NCBI GenBank assembly: GCA_963753105.1 | Contig: CAVWBD010000001.1 | Coordinates: 310,001-374,000 of the forward strand | DNA: 64,000 bases | From: SZUA-36 sp963753105 | GTDB lineage: Bacteria; Pseudomonadota; Gammaproteobacteria; Xanthomonadales; SZUA-36 | Direction of reading: 5' to 3' | Shown here: positions 1 to 8,457 of the stretch, piece after piece | Layout of the letters: the number at the start of each line of letters is the position of its first letter | How positions within the stretch are numbered: the first letter of the stretch is position 1 | Program-made: the position numbers and the translations under genes | The notes under the pieces: generated by a model | Told to the model about the DNA's origin: nothing | What the model saw: the letters and a program-made list of their open reading frames with translations, nothing else | Databases searched by the model: none

Positions 1-1487
1 GCATCGTAGACGATGCCGTCCTTGATGGTGTACCTGACCCCACCCACGCGCGTCGGCTTGTTGTCCGCACCCAGCTTGAAGTGACCGGTGCCGTAAAGGA
101 CTTTGAAGTTGGCCAACGGGTTTTCATCGGTGACCACCAGGTCGGCCAGCTTGCCGGGACGCACTGAACCGATTTGTTCATCCATGCCCAGCGCCTGGGC
201 TGCCAGGAACGTGGCCGAACGCAAGACTTCCAGCGGGTGGAACCCGGCCTCCTGCAACAACTCCATCTCGCGGATATAGCCAAAGCCATACAACTTCCAG
301 ATATACCCGGAATCGGAACCCAGCGTGACCCGTCCCCCGTGGTTCTTGTAGTCGTTCAGGAATTCCATCCACAGCCGGTAGTTGTTCTTCCAGGCCACTT
401 CATCTGCCGTGGTCCAGTCGTGCCAATACGAGCCGTGTGAAATCAACGATGGCTGGAAGAACTGCCACAGCTCAGGTGGCGTATATTCCCTGTGCCAGTC
501 TGCATTCATTTCCCGCATCAGGTCACGACTGGCTTCGTAAATCGTCAGCGTCGGATTGATTGTGAAATCCAGCGAGATCAGTTCATCACGAACCTGGTTC
601 CATCTCTCACTTCCCGGTTTCGCCGCCTGCGCCCACAAGCGGCCGGCCTCACCAAAGCGGTGCTGTTCATTAACGTAATTGTAATCCACCGGGTAATCCT
701 GGATAACCCGGTCAACGAACATGGCTTCCGGCAGTCCATACCAGTGCTCCATCGAAGTCAGACCGGCACGTGCGGAATCCATGACATTCCAGTTGACCAC
801 GTCGAGCTGGGCATGGTGCATCATCGAGCCCAGGCCCTGTTTACCAGCCTCATCCAGTGCTGCGCGCATGATATTTGCCGGCGCGCCAAAGAACTTGATG
901 CCTGAGGCCCCCTGCTTGGCGATATTTCTGATCCAGGCCCGCGTATCGTCTTCCGTCAATAACGGTCCGTCTTCTCCCTGGCCAAATCCCACGTAGGGAA
1001 CAATTCTTGGCGCCACAATTTCATTCTTGGCGCTCCGGGCCTTGTGATGGAGCACCCAGTCCAGGCCGTTGAAACTGCCGGGTTCACGGATCGTGGTAAT
1101 ACCGTGCCCCAGCCACAGCTTGGCCGCGTACTCGGCCGTCACACCCTGTTCGTCGCCGCCAAAATGCGCGTGCATGTCAATAAAACCGGGTAACAGGTAG
1201 TGCCCGTCCAGTTCTAAAACACGATCACCCGGCCTTGCTGGTATGCGCTGGTTTTCAGGCACTGGCTTATAGATACCCAGGTTGCGGATTTGGCTGATCC
1301 GGTTACCCTCGATCAACACATCGGCTGGTCCGGCAGGCGGCGCGCCCTCTCCGTTGACGATAATCACGCCCCTCAAAATCAGACGTTCAAATGGCCCTTC
1401 TCCACGTTGCCGGTCAGGTGCAGATAGCGGTTGGGCAACGGCATTCAGGGACAGTATTATGGCTAACAGCTTTATTAAATTTTTCAT
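1..1487 (-). CDS. amidohydrolase family protein, exported, 3' end cut by window
   Basis: Metal-dependent hydrolase of the imidazolonepropionase-like amidohydrolase superfamily. The reading frame is open to the window edge, so the C-terminus is missing; about 495 residues are visible. It begins with a signal-like MKNLIKLLAIILSLNAVAQ, followed by a small beta-sandwich segment and the metal-binding GFIDMHAHFGG (HxH). A later GSDSG and the typical C-terminal GSVRPGKLADLVV are present. Substrate cannot be read from sequence; relatives include exported peptidases acting on prolyl or cyclic amide bonds. It is divergent from the CDGSH gene at 1569, with only 81 bases between them, so the two probably share a promoter region. 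Confidence 0.85.
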   Translation of the reverse strand, partial: MKNLIKLLAIILSLNAVAQPLSAPDRQRGEGPFERLILRGVIIVNGEGAPPAGPADVLIEGNRISQIRNLGIYKPVPENQRIPARPGDRVLELDGHYLLPGFIDMHAHFGGDEQGVTAEYAAKLWLGHGITTIREPGSFNGLDWVLHHKARSAKNEIVAPRIVPYVGFGQGEDGPLLTEDDTRAWIRNIAKQGASGIKFFGAPANIMRAALDEAGKQGLGSMMHHAQLDVVNWNVMDSARAGLTSMEHWYGLPEAMFVDRVIQDYPVDYNYVNEQHRFGEAGRLWAQAAKPGSERWNQVRDELISLDFTINPTLTIYEASRDLMREMNADWHREYTPPELWQFFQPSLISHGSYWHDWTTADEVAWKNNYRLWMEFLNDYKNHGGRVTLGSDSGYIWKLYGFGYIREMELLQEAGFHPLEVLRSATFLAAQALGMDEQIGSVRPGKLADLVVTDENPLANFKVLYGTGHFKLGADNKPTRVGGVRYTIKDGIVYD

Positions 1488-1568
1488 TAATCTCTTGAAT
1501 TTGCTGACAGAAAGCGTATTCTTAAATCTGAAGTACTGTACGGGAAAGGATTCCCTGGAGACTTTGTC

Positions 1569-2174
1569 ATGGATGACGCAAACAAGGCATACGCCAAAAC
1601 GCTTGATTGGTCCGACCCGGATCAATTCCCTGTCGAACCGGAAATAAACCCGGATTTTGACAGTCCTACTGTACCAGAACCCGAAGCAAAAAAGTCCGAA
1701 TCCACCGATGAAAAGGCGCTTGATCGCTGGTTTCTCGAACAGCGTGGCGGCAAACGTGTTCCCAAACGTCTTGAGGTAGCCAACGAACTTCTAGTCACAT
1801 CCGGTGGGCCGTTGAAAATGACCGGCAACATCACGCTGATTCATGAAAACGGCAGTGTCACGCATGCCAATAACCTCTCGCTGTGTCGTTGTGGGTCATC
1901 AAGAAACAAGCCAATTTGTGATGACAAGCACCTGGACATCGAATTTTTTGACAACGGTTCCATATCACAACTCTCCGACTGGATGACGGTTTCACGGCCG
2001 CAAACCATCACGGTGACCTGTGTCAAGAACGGTCCATTGAAATTCCGTGGTTACCTGCGTATCTACAACAAGAAAGGCCAGGAATGCATCACGATCAGCG
2101 GCGCGTTGTGCCGTTGCGGCAAATCCAGCAAAAAGCCATTCTGCGATAACAACCAGGGGTGTGCAGGCAGCTGA
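1569..2174 (+). CDS. protein with two CDGSH iron-sulfur domains
   Basis: 201-residue protein with two CDGSH zinc-finger-like motifs, which normally bind a [2Fe-2S] cluster through three Cys and one His. The first motif (about residue 119) is CRCGSSRNKPICDDKH and keeps all ligands. The second, near the C-terminus, is CRCGKSSKKPFCDNNQ, with Gln where the His ligand should be. The N-terminal 60 residues are acidic and low-complexity. The domain pair is spaced as in small multi-CDGSH bacterial proteins of unknown role, probably in redox or iron-sulfur handling. The ATG at 1569 follows a GGAG about eight bases upstream. Confidence 0.85.
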   Translation: MDDANKAYAKTLDWSDPDQFPVEPEINPDFDSPTVPEPEAKKSESTDEKALDRWFLEQRGGKRVPKRLEVANELLVTSGGPLKMTGNITLIHENGSVTHANNLSLCRCGSSRNKPICDDKHLDIEFFDNGSISQLSDWMTVSRPQTITVTCVKNGPLKFRGYLRIYNKKGQECITISGALCRCGKSSKKPFCDNNQGCAGS

Positions 2175-2200
2175 TCCTGCCTGTCGGCTAAATACGGTTC

Positions 2201-2557
2201 TTATTCGCCGTAGTAAATGCAACCGGCGTTGCAGGTTTCCTGTACAACGATTTTACTGAGGCCTTCAAGCCCGGGTTTCAGTGCTTGCCATATCCACCGG
2301 GCGAGATTTTCACTGGTTGGATTCTCCAGACCTTCGATCTCGTTCAGGTAATGGTGATCAAGCTGGTCAAATACCGGCTGGAAAATGCGCCGCAGCTCGG
2401 CAAAATCCATAACCCAACCATCCGGTTCCTCAACCGGTCCCGATACGTGCACCTCAATACGGAAAGAATGACCATGCAACCGAGCGCACTTGTGCCCTGC
2501 GGGAACATTCGGCAGGCGGTGGGCTGCCTCTACCTGGAAAACTTTGAAAATATCCAT
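2201..2557 (-). CDS. queD: 6-carboxy-5,6,7,8-tetrahydropterin synthase (QueD)
   Basis: 118 residues, the usual size for QueD/PTPS-I. The family converts 7,8-dihydroneopterin triphosphate to 6-carboxytetrahydropterin in preQ0/queuosine synthesis. Zinc ligands are visible as His13 (AAHRL) and the HGH pair at 28-30; the catalytic Cys24 precedes them (CARLHGH). The C-terminal ETCNAGCIYYGE is also QueD-like. It lies 54 bases downstream of hemH on the same strand and converges with the CDGSH gene. Cytosolic. Other queuosine genes are not in the window. Confidence 0.93.
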   Translation of the reverse strand: MDIFKVFQVEAAHRLPNVPAGHKCARLHGHSFRIEVHVSGPVEEPDGWVMDFAELRRIFQPVFDQLDHHYLNEIEGLENPTSENLARWIWQALKPGLEGLSKIVVQETCNAGCIYYGE

Positions 2558-2611
2558 GCGTGAATTGTGACCCCAGCCGGGGTTGCACGCAATGTTTGTA
2601 CGATGACCTGC

Positions 2612-3607
2612 CTATGCGAGGGGTTCGGGACCGTTTCCTTCCGTTTGCTTGCTAAGCAAGTTCTCACAGACAGAAGCCAGTACACCGGCATGCTCACCCG
2701 AGTCATTGAGGGCCGGTATATATTCAAACCTTTCCCCACCTGCCTGGATGAACAGATCCCGGTACCGGATGGCAATTTCCTCCAGCGTCTCCAGGCAGTC
2801 TGCTGCAAACCCGGGGCTGATGACCTGCAGATACCGCACGCCGTTTTGGGCCAGTTCCCTGATGACCTCATCCGTGTAGGGCTGTAACCAGGGCTCACGG
2901 CCGACACGTGATTGGTAGGCCAGCAATACTTCATCCTGAAGCTGTAAAACCTCACTCACTGCCGTAACGCTTTGCCGGCATTGCTGCTCGTAGGGATCGC
3001 CAGCCCTGGTCAGCCGCGCGGGGATTCCGTGCATGGAAAACAGCACCTTTTCAGCCTTGCCATGTTGTGACTGGAAGTTACGGATTGAGCTTGCGATTGA
3101 ATGTATCCAGCCCGGGTTTTCATGGTATTGCCCCACCAGGTGAAGGTCTGGTTGCCAGGCCATTTCCGCCAAGCCCGCCTGCACGGCATCGAACACGGAT
3201 TCTGTCGTTGTAAGCGAGTATTGCGGGTAAAGCGGCAGAACAATCAACTTGTGAACACCCGCATCACGCAGTGACACCAACTGGCTTTTGATATCCGGTG
3301 TGCCATAACGCATTGCCAGGTTTACCTTGGCCCTGCCTTCCAACAGGTTTTGCACGCCTTGAGCGAGGCCTTGCGAATACACGAGCAAGGGGGAACCACC
3401 ATCCATCCAGATCTCGCGGTAGGCCGCCGCTGTCCGGCCACTGCGTAAGGGGATGATTAAAAAGCGTAACAACGGTATCCACCACCAACGTGGCAAATCG
3501 ACCACCCGCGCGTCCGAAAGGAACTCGTCCAAAAACCGTCCGACGCATTTTCTGCTTGGTTCCCGGGGTGTGCCCAGGTTGACCAGTAAAACACCATTTT
3601 CAGGCAT
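2612..3607 (-). CDS. hemH: ferrochelatase
   Basis: Ferrochelatase inserts Fe2+ into protoporphyrin IX, the last step of protohaem synthesis. The conserved start region is GVLLVNLGTP, the catalytic His lies in FSMHGIP, and the second conserved region FAADCLETLEEI carries the metal-binding Glu. The open frame extends upstream to 3826, but the extra 73 residues do not resemble the family. ATGs at 3631, 3619 and 3607 are possible; I chose 3607 because it leaves about 331 residues starting just before the conserved strand and has a GGGTG upstream. Probably cotranscribed with queD. The 295 bases between 3607 and the next gene show nothing clear. Confidence 0.93.
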   Translation of the reverse strand: MPENGVLLVNLGTPREPSRKCVGRFLDEFLSDARVVDLPRWWWIPLLRFLIIPLRSGRTAAAYREIWMDGGSPLLVYSQGLAQGVQNLLEGRAKVNLAMRYGTPDIKSQLVSLRDAGVHKLIVLPLYPQYSLTTTESVFDAVQAGLAEMAWQPDLHLVGQYHENPGWIHSIASSIRNFQSQHGKAEKVLFSMHGIPARLTRAGDPYEQQCRQSVTAVSEVLQLQDEVLLAYQSRVGREPWLQPYTDEVIRELAQNGVRYLQVISPGFAADCLETLEEIAIRYRDLFIQAGGERFEYIPALNDSGEHAGVLASVCENLLSKQTEGNGPEPLA

Positions 3608-3902
3608 GGATACACCCATCAAGCTTGCCATTACGGTTGTTGTCAAAATACGACACCAGGGTGGATTCTGACGCCTACCGGAACAGGGTTCAAGCGTAAC
3701 ACCCCCTATTTCGGATGCTAACGCCTTGGCGGGGCTGCCAATAAATCTCCAAACTGCCACAAACCAGGCTGATCTTTCCCGAAACACTGTTGTTGCAGTT
3801 TTGCAACAAGCTCTGCTTTCACCCACATAACCCGATATAAGGCTTTGTAATTGCTATTTTTTCTGATAGCATGACCTTCCAGTTGCCGTGCAACGAGGCT
3901 GG

Positions 3903-4880
3903 ATGCTGCCTGCAATGTACAAAAAGGTTTTCTACACCCTGATAACGGTTATTTCACTATTCGCAGCCAGCGCGAATGGTGCGCCTATGGCGTACAGCGT
4001 TAACTCGGATGGGCAAGTTCCGGCAACCTTTGACAGCCTCTATTTAATCGACCTCGCAGTCAGTGGCAGTGAAGAACGCGTGGGTCCGCTATTTTCAGGC
4101 AGCCCCACTTACGATCATTTCGATACCGAAGGCCTGGCCTTATCGCCTGGCGGAATTCTGTGGGGGGTTGATGACGATTCCCGAATCCTGTTCCCGATCA
4201 ACACCTCCAATGCCACGATAAACTTCCTGGAAATCATTCCTCTGCCGCAGGAAATCCCGGCCGGTGGTGGCAACGACTTTGGTATGACATTCACTTGCAA
4301 CAACACGTTATACCTGACTTCTGTAACTGATAACCCTACGCTGTATCGTATTAACGAGGGTGAACCCAGTGAAATCGTCGGTAGCCCTGGCGCCCTCGGC
4401 GCCAATATCAGCGCCATTGCAGCGATCGGCAACCCGGCCCGACTTTACGGCTTGGGTAACGGTCTGGATGAATCCGACCGGACCGATTCCCCGAACCTTT
4501 ACAGCATCGATACCGAGACCGGTGTCGCCACTTCGATCGGTCCGTTGACCAATGCCCTGCCCTACCACCAGGGCGGGTTGGCATTCGATGCCGAGGGTAA
4601 GCTTTGGGCCATTACTGATCGCAGCGGACTCGATAACCAGCCCAGCCAGATTCTGAGCATCAATATTGATACCGGTTTAGCAACCGTGGTCAGCACAACC
4701 AATGAAACCGGTTTTGAAAGCCTCGCAATTACCTCCCCGGCGAATTGCAGTACCGTGAATCCGGTCGAGTATGTGGATCCGTATCACCGTATCCCCACAT
4801 TGGGTCCACTGGGATTACTCGGGATGATTTTCGGTTTATTTTTTGCAGCATCATTCGTACTTCGCAGACGAACTTCCTGA
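3903..4880 (+). CDS. exported beta-propeller-like protein with IPTL-CTERM-type sorting tail
   Basis: About 325 residues: a signal peptide (MYKKVFYTLITVISLFAA), a repetitive middle with short units such as LYLIDL, LYRI, LYSIDTETG and ILSIN that suggests a beta-propeller, and a C-terminal tripartite tail. The tail has IPTLGPLGLLG, a hydrophobic helix and terminal RRRTS, matching the IPTL-CTERM sorting signal class processed by an exosortase/rhombosortase-like system. Function of the body is unknown. Starts at 3888, 3903 and 3915 are all in frame; GAGG at 3895-3898 favours 3903. It sits just before tatABC, but there is no evidence that it is a Tat substrate (no twin arginine). Confidence 0.72.
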   Translation: MLPAMYKKVFYTLITVISLFAASANGAPMAYSVNSDGQVPATFDSLYLIDLAVSGSEERVGPLFSGSPTYDHFDTEGLALSPGGILWGVDDDSRILFPINTSNATINFLEIIPLPQEIPAGGGNDFGMTFTCNNTLYLTSVTDNPTLYRINEGEPSEIVGSPGALGANISAIAAIGNPARLYGLGNGLDESDRTDSPNLYSIDTETGVATSIGPLTNALPYHQGGLAFDAEGKLWAITDRSGLDNQPSQILSINIDTGLATVVSTTNETGFESLAITSPANCSTVNPVEYVDPYHRIPTLGPLGLLGMIFGLFFAASFVLRRRTS

Positions 4881-4962
4881 CAACACTCATTGCATTTTTT
4901 GCAGCCAACTAAGTTGATTTGGGCTACACTGCTTACTCTAAAAAAACCAGTGGAGTTAACTC

Positions 4963-5214
4963 ATGATTGGTGGAATAAGTGTCTGGCAACTGTTGATCCT
5001 GTTGCTAATTGTCGTGCTGGTATTTGGCACCAAGCGCCTGCGTAACATCGGTACTGACCTTGGTAGCGCGGTCAAGGGCTTTCGCAAGGGCATCGAAGAT
5101 GAGCCTGAAGACAGCGAGCCTGAGAAAATAACCGCGGAAGAATCCACCTCCGCCGAGCCCGCGAACAGCAAGGAACAAGTCAGGACTTCCAAACCCTCTG
5201 ACACAGATGTTTGA
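4963..5214 (+). CDS. tatA: Sec-independent translocase subunit TatA
   Basis: 83 residues with one N-terminal transmembrane helix (residues 5-22), the FGTKRLR hinge, an amphipathic helix (GSAVKGFRKGI) and an acidic, unstructured C-terminus. TatA oligomers form the size-fitted passage for folded twin-arginine proteins in the inner membrane. A GGAG lies seven bases before the ATG. First gene of tatABC; its stop overlaps the tatB start by eight bases, implying translational coupling. Confidence 0.95.
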   Translation: MIGGISVWQLLILLLIVVLVFGTKRLRNIGTDLGSAVKGFRKGIEDEPEDSEPEKITAEESTSAEPANSKEQVRTSKPSDTDV

Positions 5215-5557
5215 TGTTGGTTTTGCAGAGCTTTTCCTGCTGGCCCTGATCGGCTTGCTGGTGCTCGGTCCTGAGCGCCTGCCGAAGGTCGCACGCACCG
5301 TCGGTGGTTTTGTACGTAAGGCCCGGACAAGCTGGATCAGCCTGCGTAATACGATCCAGGCGGAACTCGATGAAGCGGATATCTCCGCACCGATCAAACA
5401 GGCCGAAAAAGAATTCAAGCAGATCGGTAAAGACCTCACCGACTTGGCCGATGTCAAAATAGGGGAAACACCGTCTGCCACCGCGAAACCGGACACTGAG
5501 ACCGGGAAGAAGCCGCAACCGGTAACGGAAACAACCACCAGGGACGACAATGTCTGA
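5207..5557 (+). CDS. tatB: Sec-independent translocase subunit TatB
   Basis: 116 residues: N-terminal MFDVGFAELFLLALIG, a single membrane helix, the diagnostic GPERLPKVAR hinge, a long amphipathic helix and a charged, Thr-rich tail. TatB binds TatC to form the signal-peptide receptor complex. It overlaps tatA by eight bases and tatC by eight bases, so all three subunits are produced from one message. Confidence 0.95.
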   Translation: MFDVGFAELFLLALIGLLVLGPERLPKVARTVGGFVRKARTSWISLRNTIQAELDEADISAPIKQAEKEFKQIGKDLTDLADVKIGETPSATAKPDTETGKKPQPVTETTTRDDNV

Positions 5558-6287
5558 ACTGCCCGAGGACGACCAGGAGTTAAGTTTTCTCCAGCACCTG
5601 GTTGAACTGCGCAGCCGCCTGCTGAAGGCTTGCCTGACCGTCGCTATTGTCCTGATCGTATTACTACCCTTTTCACGTTATATCTACGAAGCCCTGGCCG
5701 CACCGATGATGGCGCAGATGCCTGCGGGCAGCAACATGATCGCCATCGATGTCGCATCACCGTTTTTGACACCGTTCAAGATGACGATGCTGCTCGCCAT
5801 CATGATTTCGATACCGATGGTGCTGTACCAATTGTGGGCTTTCGTGGCGCCGGCCTTGTTCAAACACGAAAAAAGACTGGCCCGCCCCCTGTTGTTGTCC
5901 TCGGTATTCCTGTTTTACGCAGGTTGTGCGTTTGCCTATTTTGTCGTGTTTCCACTGGTGTTCGGTTTCATGAACCGCGTGGCGCCGGAAGGCGTGGCGG
6001 TGATGACCGACATCAGCAAGTACCTGGATTTTGTCATGACGCTGTTTCTTGCCTTCGGCATCACCTTCGAAGTCCCGATCGCAACCATTCTCCTGGTCGC
6101 CACCGGTGTGACTACACCGGCCAAACTCGGAAGTTGGCGGCCTTATATTATCGTGGGTGCATTTGCGATCGGTATGATCCTGACACCACCGGATGTGATC
6201 TCGCAGACCCTGCTGGCCTTGCCGATGTGGTTGCTGTTTGAAGTCGGAATCGTGATGTCCCGCATCCTGGTCAAGGACCGGGAATGA
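5550..6287 (+). CDS. tatC: Sec-independent translocase subunit TatC
   Basis: 245 residues with six predicted transmembrane helices. TatC is the receptor for the twin-arginine signal peptide; the conserved N-terminal HLVELRSRLL and the FGITFEVPI motif with its membrane Glu are visible. Length is normal (E. coli TatC is 258). Last gene of the tatABC operon, ending 12 bases before the convergent gene at 6300; no clear rho-independent terminator is seen between them. Confidence 0.96.
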   Translation: MSELPEDDQELSFLQHLVELRSRLLKACLTVAIVLIVLLPFSRYIYEALAAPMMAQMPAGSNMIAIDVASPFLTPFKMTMLLAIMISIPMVLYQLWAFVAPALFKHEKRLARPLLLSSVFLFYAGCAFAYFVVFPLVFGFMNRVAPEGVAVMTDISKYLDFVMTLFLAFGITFEVPIATILLVATGVTTPAKLGSWRPYIIVGAFAIGMILTPPDVISQTLLALPMWLLFEVGIVMSRILVKDRE

Positions 6288-6299
6288 GAAGACACAGGA

Positions 6300-7145
6300 T
6301 CAGGCCACCAGCTGATCGTTACTGCTCTTCTCAGAACTTCTGAAACTTTCGTCCAGACCGAAAATATCCCGGAACGCCAGGTACTGGGTGCCAAACAGCA
6401 ATAGTTGAAAGAACGGACCCAACACCAGTAACACGATGGCCAACATCGTCGAGGGATCCCCCCCACTGAGGGCCGACAGGTAAAAATATCCGACCAGCAT
6501 TACAATCGGTACCGCCAGCAAGCCCAGCAGAACGCCAATCAGCAATAACGGCTTCCAGTTCCGGCCCAATGCCTTCAAGCCGAGTAAAATCGCTCTTCCT
6601 GCAGCCTGCTTCCTGAACCAGATCAGCGGCACCGAGAAATAGGTCAACATACCGCTGAGTGCCGCTGCCAGGGCCATAGCCAGCAGGGATTTTTCCATCG
6701 TCGCGGGATCAATATGCTGCAAGGCATCCAGGTCGCCCTGCTCGACACGGCTCAATACCTGGGGATCGATATCCATCACCTGGCCGGCCAGGAACAACGA
6801 AACCAGCAACAAACCCAACACCAGCACGACACCACCCAGCAACAGCAGGCGGCTGACGACATTTTTTGCGGTGAACGGCATGAACAGGACCGCCAGCATG
6901 GGTTTATCGCCATTCTCAACCAGGTAAAAGGCATGCAGCATCCCGGCACTGAGCACTGGCAGGCATAGCACCACCAGCAGGCCCAGCAGGTCAGCCTGCG
7001 AAAAACTCAGGAAGAACTGGAAAAACAGGCTGATCAGCAGCAGACGCAGCGGCTGCCGCCGGACCAGTTCCCAACTCCCGGCGAGCCAGGCCAGACCACG
7101 TGCGGCGGGTAATTTATGTAAATCTATAAGCGATGGATCGTTCAT
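6300..7145 (-). CDS. multi-pass membrane protein, BPSS1780-like
   Basis: 281 residues with about six hydrophobic segments and a soluble N-terminal stretch containing GLAWLAGSWELVRRQPLRL. This pattern (GW..V..SW.L.R.QP) resembles the BPSS1780 family of inner-membrane proteins of unknown function; assignment is by general resemblance only. Its ATG overlaps the stop of the upstream LOG-family gene (ATGA), so the two are translationally coupled. It ends in a Ser/Asn-rich tail. Confidence 0.6.
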   Translation of the reverse strand: MNDPSLIDLHKLPAARGLAWLAGSWELVRRQPLRLLLISLFFQFFLSFSQADLLGLLVVLCLPVLSAGMLHAFYLVENGDKPMLAVLFMPFTAKNVVSRLLLLGGVVLVLGLLLVSLFLAGQVMDIDPQVLSRVEQGDLDALQHIDPATMEKSLLAMALAAALSGMLTYFSVPLIWFRKQAAGRAILLGLKALGRNWKPLLLIGVLLGLLAVPIVMLVGYFYLSALSGGDPSTMLAIVLLVLGPFFQLLLFGTQYLAFRDIFGLDESFRSSEKSSNDQLVA

Positions 7146-7768
7146 GCGTTGGCAGGTGTCACGTTAGCAAACTGCAGGGCATCGCTGTCCCATCCACGCG
7201 CCCCCTCGATCGCGTCCAGCACATCTTCCGGATCGTTGACGACGGACCACATGTCCAGGTGATTTTTACCCATGAAACACTCGGCGACACTGTGGTTCAT
7301 AAACCGAATCAGGTCATTGTAGAAACCATTGGTATTGACCAGGATAACCGGACCCACCCATTGCCCGAGCCGCTTCATGGTCAGGGCCTCGAACAGTTCC
7401 TCGATCGTTCCACAACCGCCCGGCAAAGCCACCACGGCATCGGAATCCTCCAGCATCAGTTGCTTGCGGATACGCATTTCCCTGACCACCTTCAGCCCGG
7501 TCAAACCACGGTGTGTCAGTTCGAGCGCCTGCAGGAAATCGGGCACCACCCCAAAAACTTCCCCGTTCCTGCTCAGCGCGCCATCGGCAACTGATCCCAT
7601 CAGGCCATGCCCACCAGCGCCATAGATGATGGATTTTCCTGCCTCGGCGAGGATTTCACCCAGGCGCCGGGCGGCGTCGTAGTAGACGGGTTGCAATGCC
7701 TGGCTTGAAGAAGCATACACCGTCACCCGTTTTACATGATGTGTGTCAATCCGTTTATTTTCAGTCAT
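7142..7768 (-). CDS. LOG family (TIGR00730) Rossmann-fold protein
   Basis: 208 residues from the ATG at 7768. It carries the LOG signature PGGCGTIEE plus the upstream EMRIRKQLM, which together form the nucleotide-monophosphate phosphoribohydrolase site (cytokinin riboside 5'-monophosphate hydrolase in plants; purine-nucleotide hydrolase activity in bacteria). An in-frame ATG at 7828 would add 20 unconserved residues and overlap the divergent rhomboid gene, so it was rejected. Translationally coupled to the membrane protein at 6300. Confidence 0.85.
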   Translation of the reverse strand: MTENKRIDTHHVKRVTVYASSSQALQPVYYDAARRLGEILAEAGKSIIYGAGGHGLMGSVADGALSRNGEVFGVVPDFLQALELTHRGLTGLKVVREMRIRKQLMLEDSDAVVALPGGCGTIEELFEALTMKRLGQWVGPVILVNTNGFYNDLIRFMNHSVAECFMGKNHLDMWSVVNDPEDVLDAIEGARGWDSDALQFANVTPANA

Positions 7769-7812
7769 TGTACTATTGTAACCCGCGTGATTTATGACCG
7801 GAGAGGGTTTCT

Positions 7813-8415
7813 TTGAATCAGCAGCCAAAACCGCAAATTGTTACACGACCACCGATCTCGATCGGGATCATCGTTGTGTGCATCGCGGTATTTCTGCTGA
7901 ACAATATTTCCGGGCAACTGGCCTTGTGGCCGATGTCCAGCGGATTTTTTCAACCCTGGCAGTTAATCAGTTATGCATTTTTGCACGGCGGCTTTAACCA
8001 CCTGTTTTTTAACATGTTTGCCGTCTGGATGTTTGGTCTGCCGGTGGAGAGGATGTGGGGCAGCTGGCGCTTTGCCCAGTTCTTCCTGGTCTGCGTACTG
8101 GGCGCCGGAATCATTCAGCTACTGGTGCAATACATCAGCGGCGATGTCTACCCGACCATTGGTGCTTCAGGTGGGGTTTTTGGCCTGTTGCTGGCCTACG
8201 GTGTGATGTGGCCAAACAACAAGCTGATGTTGATTTTTTTCCCGGTACCGATCAAGGCGAAATGGTTCGTACTGATTTATGGTGGCGTCGAATTGATTTT
8301 CGGTGTTACCGGCGCGATGCCGAACGTCGCGCACTATGCACATCTCGGCGGCCTGTTTTTTGGCGCCGGATTATTATGGCGATGGGGTTGGCGTCCGGGC
8401 ATGACCTGGAACTAA
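7813..8415 (+). CDS. rhomboid family intramembrane serine protease
   Basis: 200 residues with six transmembrane helices. The catalytic Ser is in GASGGVFG and the His in AHLGG; the oxyanion HxxxN is in HLFFNMFAVW. Rhomboids cleave membrane segments inside the bilayer; the natural substrate is unknown, but in genomes with CTERM-sorted proteins a rhombosortase role is possible. The start is TTG at 7813, supported by GGAGAGGG a few bases upstream and by the natural N-terminus; no in-frame ATG fits. Confidence 0.9.
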   Translation: MNQQPKPQIVTRPPISIGIIVVCIAVFLLNNISGQLALWPMSSGFFQPWQLISYAFLHGGFNHLFFNMFAVWMFGLPVERMWGSWRFAQFFLVCVLGAGIIQLLVQYISGDVYPTIGASGGVFGLLLAYGVMWPNNKLMLIFFPVPIKAKWFVLIYGGVELIFGVTGAMPNVAHYAHLGGLFFGAGLLWRWGWRPGMTWN

Positions 8416-8457
8416 CCCTCCTTAAAATCTTAATAGTAAGAAGAGTAGAGAGCGACA

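Noticed and set aside
178..996. Plus-strand and minus-strand short frames across 174-996
   Set aside because: They are shadows of the amidohydrolase, which stays open on the minus strand through the window edge.
3608..3826. N-terminal extension of ferrochelatase
   Set aside because: The 73 extra residues have no family resemblance and the conserved first strand starts just after the ATG at 3607.
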